Shown here piece after piece: positions 4,860 to 7,371 of a DNA stretch of 7,371 bases. The notes beneath the pieces are model-generated. The model worked only from the letters and a program-made list of their open reading frames with translations. It was not told the origin of the DNA and did no database searches. A program made the translations under genes and the position numbers. Position 1 is the stretch's first letter, and the number at the start of each line of letters is the position of its first letter. Origin of the DNA: Anaerolineales bacterium (GTDB lineage Bacteria > Chloroflexota > Anaerolineae > Anaerolineales > JABWBV01); assembly GCA_027019845.1 (NCBI GenBank), contig JALUWE010000475.1, forward strand, positions 1-7,371, read 5' to 3'.

Positions 4860-4868
4860 ATTATAGCA
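4860..4868 (-). promoter_or_regulatory. Extended -10 promoter of tRNA-Ser
   Basis: The minus strand reads TGCTATAAT, a perfect extended -10 (TG-N-TATAAT; hexamer 4865 to 4860). Transcription would start near 4853, about eight bases before the tRNA. At 17-bp spacing the -35 is TTCATG, a half match. The same promoter could serve the lipoprotein gene downstream. Confidence 0.6.
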
Positions 4869-4906
4869 TGAACCGCGGGAGACATGAAGGGAAATCATGG
4901 GCATTG

Positions 4907-4942
4907 GGGGAACCCGCCACCCCTGCCCGCGGGGTTCTCCCC
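4907..4942 (-). terminator. Possible GC-rich hairpin after the PucR-type gene
   Basis: GGGG (4907-4910) and AACCC (4911-4915) can pair with GGGTT (4932-4936) and CCCC (4939-4942), with a small internal loop and a 16-base apical loop. It directly follows the regulator stop codon on the minus strand, but there is no T-run after it, so it may be a weak or Rho-assisted end or no terminator at all. Confidence 0.3.
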
Positions 4943-6519
4943 TACCGCCCCCCAAGCATTTTATGAATGTGCAGCGTGAGTTGCAAGGCAAGCCGGGTGT
5001 GCGGATTCGACAGATCGAGGCCGGTGATCTCCTGAATCCGCTCCAGGCGGTAAATGAGCGTGTTACGGTGAATGTACAGGGCGCGGGCGGTCCTCTTCAG
5101 GTTGCCGTTGAATTCAAAATAGGCATCCAGCGTGCGGATCAGCTCCTCGCTGTTTTCATAGGCCAGCAAAGAACCGAGAATCTCCTCCTCGAAAGCCTTC
5201 AACTCAGGATTGCCCTCGATTTGCAACAGCAACCGGTAGACCGACAAATCGGGAAAAAAGAGCGGTTTGCTCTCCGAAAGGCGCAAGGCCATTTTCAAGG
5301 CCTGCCCGGCCTGGCGGAAAGAAGTCAACCAGTGTTCGAGCGCCTCGGCTGGCGTCCCGATGCCACATTGGGGGCTTGAGTCCGGAGAGGTCAGCCTGGC
5401 CCGGTCGATCACGCTGCGCCCCAGCGAGATCGCCTTTTCAGGCCGCACCTCCCCTTTGGGGACCTGGCAAAAACACACCACCTCGTTCTCCAGCACGCTG
5501 ACGATCACCGTCTGCTCTTGTCGTGTTACCTCCGCGTTGAGCACAGTCTCCAGACGGCGCAACGAAGGGGGCGAATCCGAACCCCAGCCAAAACGCAGGC
5601 ACACATGCGCCTGCTCCAGGCTCAAGCCCAGGCGGTCGATCCACAAACGAGCATCGTGCGCGGCCAGCTCGCCCCGCAACAACGCGGTCAGCAGGTCGCC
5701 CTTCAAACGTTTTTCGGTTTCCCGCACCGCTTTGGAGCGCGACATCTCGACCGCGCACACCGCCACGCCCTCCTCCACCACCAGGCGCGCAAACTCGTCC
5801 AATTCCCCCTGGCGGCCAATCAACGACAGGTAGCCACGCGCAATCCCGCCCACGTTGATCGACCCCACCAGCCGGGCCATGCCATTACTCAAAACCTGGT
5901 GGCGCAGATCGCTTTGGCGGCCTGCGATCTTCCGGTCGCGCAACACCTCCGGCAGGCTGTCGCGCCCGCCGATCTCGGCCAGCAGAGCCTCCCAAACATG
6001 CTCCAATGGCCGCGGGCACCAGCAGGCGAGCACATCCATGCGCTTATCCTGCACCACCACCCCACGGGCCGAAACCTCCCCCATCGCCGCGGCCAGCCCC
6101 TCCAACCCGGCCCCTTCCGCCGAAAGCTGCGTCAGCCGGGCATGGAGGCGGTTACCCTGCTCCATCAGGTAGGCGCGGCGGTTGATCAAGTTGGTCAACA
6201 AATTACGGTGCAGGGTGTGCAAATCGTCCCGCTCGGGCAGGCCAACCACCGGAATCTCCGCGTCCCGAAAACGGGCCGGGTAACGCACCGCTCCCACCGC
6301 AATGACGGCCACAACCCCTTTCTCTTTGGCCGCGGCCACCCCCAGCGGGGTTAGATCGGACGCGGGCAGGATGTAAACCGGGCGGCCTCCCCCCGCTTCG
6401 GGCACGGCAGTTACCCAATCCACCAGGATATTGGCGGCTTCCGCCGGGCCGCCCGAAAGCCAGACCACCTCCTCGGGAATGGTCAACTTAAGCAGTGTTT
6501 CTAGCGTTAATCCAAACAT
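4942..6519 (-). CDS. PucR/CdaR-family transcriptional regulator
   Basis: A 525-aa cytoplasmic regulator. Residues 1 to about 120 (LTLETLLKLTIPEEVVWLSGG...AEIPVVGLPERDDL) match the PucR N-terminal sensory domain (PF07905 type). A helical linker (LHTLHRNLLTNLINRRAYLM) and a GAF-like middle section (GVVVQDKRMDVLAC...GYLSLIG) follow. About 270-410 corresponds to the GGDEF-like domain of CdaR/PucR proteins (RLWIDRLGLSLEQAHVCLRFG). The last 66 residues carry the HTH_30 DNA-binding domain: NLKRTARALYIHRNTLIYRLERIQEITG at 473-500, the family signature. Family members sense small metabolites and control purine, sugar-acid or amino-acid use, usually as activators. No catabolic gene is visible here, so the target is unknown. 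The ATG at 6519 has AGGA about 10 bases upstream. Confidence 0.93.
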   Translation of the reverse strand: MFGLTLETLLKLTIPEEVVWLSGGPAEAANILVDWVTAVPEAGGGRPVYILPASDLTPLGVAAAKEKGVVAVIAVGAVRYPARFRDAEIPVVGLPERDDLHTLHRNLLTNLINRRAYLMEQGNRLHARLTQLSAEGAGLEGLAAAMGEVSARGVVVQDKRMDVLACWCPRPLEHVWEALLAEIGGRDSLPEVLRDRKIAGRQSDLRHQVLSNGMARLVGSINVGGIARGYLSLIGRQGELDEFARLVVEEGVAVCAVEMSRSKAVRETEKRLKGDLLTALLRGELAAHDARLWIDRLGLSLEQAHVCLRFGWGSDSPPSLRRLETVLNAEVTRQEQTVIVSVLENEVVCFCQVPKGEVRPEKAISLGRSVIDRARLTSPDSSPQCGIGTPAEALEHWLTSFRQAGQALKMALRLSESKPLFFPDLSVYRLLLQIEGNPELKAFEEEILGSLLAYENSEELIRTLDAYFEFNGNLKRTARALYIHRNTLIYRLERIQEITGLDLSNPHTRLALQLTLHIHKMLGGR

Positions 6520-6535
6520 CAGACGAGAATCCTAT

Positions 6536-6553
6536 CACAAATTGTGCTAGAAT
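6536..6553. promoter_or_regulatory. Divergent control region: small palindrome and plus-strand -10
   Basis: CACAA-A-TTGTG at 6536-6546 is a 5-bp inverted repeat with a one-base centre, 17 bases upstream of the regulator ATG. It is followed on the plus strand by TGCTAGAAT (6545-6553), an extended -10 type sequence that could drive the membrane-protein operon from about 280 bases upstream. The palindrome would suit an autoregulatory operator, but it is short and unproven. Confidence 0.3.
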
Positions 6554-6574
6554 TGCGGAGGATTTGTTTTGCTT

Positions 6575-6628
6575 GTCTTATTCGTCTTACTGGTCTGACT
6601 GGTCTTACTCGTCTTACTGGTCTGGTTT
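6575..6628 (+). repeat. 9-bp tandem repeat, six units
   Basis: Six consecutive 9-base units run from 6575: GTCTTATTC, GTCTTACTG, GTCTGACTG, GTCTTACTC, GTCTTACTG, GTCTGGTTT. Since nine is a multiple of three, long open frames appear on the plus strand here (repeats of LTGLTRLTG or SYSSYWS), but these look like artefacts of the repeat rather than genes. Confidence 0.8.
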
Positions 6629-6750
6629 GTTCGGGTTGTCTGTCTCATCTCATACACCGGGTTCGTCGTTTAGCCTCTATCTCCCATCCCTGTCCTTCGA
6701 CTACGAGCGAACGGAATTCATCCGAACTCTGTCCGCCCTCCGCTCAGGAT
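6629..6750. other. Rest of the divergent spacer, no gene seen
   Basis: Between the 9-bp repeats and the C-tract array lies pyrimidine-rich sequence with fragments CCTTCGACTACG (near 6699) and CGCTCAGGAT (near 6741). These look like the two halves of a palindromic intergenic repeat I recall from other environmental genomes. I see no ribosome site or coding pattern. Confidence 0.4.
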
Positions 6751-6752
6751 GC

Positions 6753-6824
6753 AATACCCAATATCCAATACCCTATCCCCGCTCCCTATCCCCACTCCCC
6801 ATCCCTATCCCCACTCCCTATCCC
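6753..6824 (+). repeat. C-tract array, G-quadruplex motif on the minus strand
   Basis: Four 7-base units (AATACCC, AATATCC, AATACCC, TATCCCC at 6753-6780) lead into nine C-tracts of 3-4 bases at 6771-73, 6777-80, 6784-86, 6790-93, 6797-6800, 6803-05, 6809-12, 6816-18 and 6822-24, with spacers of 2-3 bases. The 16-mer CCCTATCCCCACTCCC occurs at 6784-6799 and 6803-6818, and with one change at 6771-6786. On the minus strand this is enough for two adjacent three-layer G-quadruplexes. It ends 10 bases before the start codon of the membrane protein. Confidence 0.85.
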
Positions 6825-6834
6825 TATCCTCACC

Positions 6835-7278
6835 ATGAACACCATACTCGCACTTCACAACCTCAATCGCTGGATCGTCCTGCTGCTGCTCCTCATCACC
6901 CTGGTGCGCGCCTACCTGGGCTGGCGCCAAAATCGTGACTGGACATCCCAAGACGACCGGCTGCGTCTGTTCACCACCATCGCACTGGATGTTCAGCTTC
7001 TGTTCGGGCTGCTCTTGTACTTTACCAGCCCCATCACGTCACAGGCCTTCGAAGACTTCGGCGCAGCTATGCGCGACGACACAGCCCGCCTGTTCGTGCT
7101 CGAACACCCCTTCTACAGCCTGCTGGCCATTGCCGCAGCACACATGGGCAGCAGCAGAGTCAAAAAAGCCCAACAAGCCCTATCGAAATACCGTACACAG
7201 GCCATCGTCTTCACCATCGTGCTGATCCTGCTCATTCTGGCTATCCCCTGGCAAAGATCGCTCATCCCACACCTGTAA
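6835..7278 (+). CDS. Small four-helix membrane protein, possible cytochrome b561-like
   Basis: A 147-aa protein starting MNTILALHNLNRW. Four hydrophobic helices are visible at about 12-30, 44-64, 84-104 and 121-139, with little else. Likely conserved points are HNLNRW (H8), the TSP turn at 64-66, DDTARLFVLEHPF (H91) and AAHMGSSRVKKA (H103). The pattern resembles small membrane proteins of Bacteroidota and Chloroflexota that are sometimes labelled cytochrome b or b561-like; H8, H91 and H103 could be heme ligands, but this is inference. The frame is open back to 6544, yet that part is low-complexity repeat, and the helix pattern starts at 6835. No Shine-Dalgarno sequence precedes this ATG, only CCTATCCTCACC. 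The next gene starts one base after the stop. Confidence 0.8.
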   Translation: MNTILALHNLNRWIVLLLLLITLVRAYLGWRQNRDWTSQDDRLRLFTTIALDVQLLFGLLLYFTSPITSQAFEDFGAAMRDDTARLFVLEHPFYSLLAIAAAHMGSSRVKKAQQALSKYRTQAIVFTIVLILLILAIPWQRSLIPHL

Positions 7279-7279
7279 C

Positions 7280-7371
7280 ATGCTCCGGCACTACCTCCAC
7301 CCCGAGCTGGGGTACCTGCGTCTCTCCGGCCCCGACCGGGTAGACTTTCTGCAACGCCAGACCACCAACGA
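7280..7371 (+). CDS. YgfZ/GcvT-like folate-binding protein, N-terminus (partial)
   Basis: From ATG at 7280, thirty codons are open to the window edge, reading MLRHYLHPELGYLRLSGPDRVDFLQRQTTN. The LSGPDRVDFLQRQTTN stretch matches the N-terminal signature of the YgfZ and aminomethyltransferase (GcvT) superfamily, usually G-x-D-x3-FLQGQ-x-T-x-D; here R replaces the second G. YgfZ proteins use tetrahydrofolate and help iron-sulfur enzymes mature; GcvT acts in glycine cleavage. The short N-terminus before the motif favours YgfZ. The start is one base after the TAA of the membrane-protein gene with no ribosome site of its own, which points to an operon with translational coupling. Confidence 0.75.
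   Translation, partial: MLRHYLHPELGYLRLSGPDRVDFLQRQTTN

Noticed and set aside
5518..6354. Plus-strand frame of 278 codons rich in Gln, His and Arg
   Set aside because: It lies antisense to the PucR-type regulator, whose domains are clear; the odd composition is typical of an antisense reading of a GC-rich gene.
6753..6824. Telomere-like CCCTATCCC repeats
   Set aside because: The resemblance is superficial: units are irregular, the array is short and internal to a gene-bearing bacterial sequence.
6495..6938. Plus-strand frames across the 6520-6834 spacer (SYSSYWSDWS or LTGLTRLTG repeats)
   Set aside because: The repeats come from 9-base units read in two frames; there is no ribosome site, and the helix pattern of the real protein begins only at 6835.

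Overview
This window most likely comes from a Gram-negative-like environmental bacterium of moderately high GC, and my best guess is a member of the Chloroflexota (Anaerolineae-like). The guess rests on the style of the genes: a lipoprotein with FxLYD-type beta modules behind a Pro/Thr/Gln linker, a PucR-type regulator, and intergenic spaces packed with palindromes and short tandem repeats. No phylogenetic marker protein is present, so this is inference.

Layout. (1) 1-641, minus: the N-terminal part of a membrane-anchored coiled-coil protein that runs off the left edge. (2) 642-1288: no gene. It holds a 333-bp non-coding element (745-1077) with imperfect terminal inverted repeats, flanked by an exact 8-bp direct repeat, which is the signature of a transposed miniature element (MITE). 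A separate 15-bp hairpin repeat follows. (3) 1289-2038, minus: a class I SAM-dependent methyltransferase. Its promoter overlaps, back to back, the promoter of a plus-strand tRNA-Pro(UGG) gene at 2082-2154. (4) 2242-2556, plus: a 104-aa protein of unknown function. (5) 2557-2969: no clear gene. It holds a nested inverted repeat and then a structured leader or small RNA that ends in a clear intrinsic terminator, placed just before (6) a stand-alone 80-aa SWIM zinc-finger protein (2970-3212, plus). (7) 3234-3261: a terminator hairpin between converging genes. (8) 3290-4720, minus: a 476-aa lipoprotein with four tandem beta modules, preceded in the same direction by a tRNA-Ser(CGA) gene (4758-4845). 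(9) 4942-6519, minus: a 525-aa PucR/CdaR-type transcriptional regulator. (10) 6520-6834: a divergent spacer made of low-complexity repeats, including nine regularly spaced C-tracts (a G-quadruplex motif on the minus strand). (11) 6835-7278, plus: a four-helix membrane protein, followed after one base by the start of a YgfZ/GcvT-like folate-binding protein cut by the right edge.

Most of the genes are single transcription units. The only clear operon is the membrane protein with the YgfZ-like gene. No CRISPR array, transposase, phage module or recognisable defence system is present. The least ordinary parts are the MITE with its target duplication, the terminator-bearing leader before the small SWIM gene, the shared promoter core of the tRNA-Pro and methyltransferase genes, and the G-tract array in front of the membrane-protein operon.
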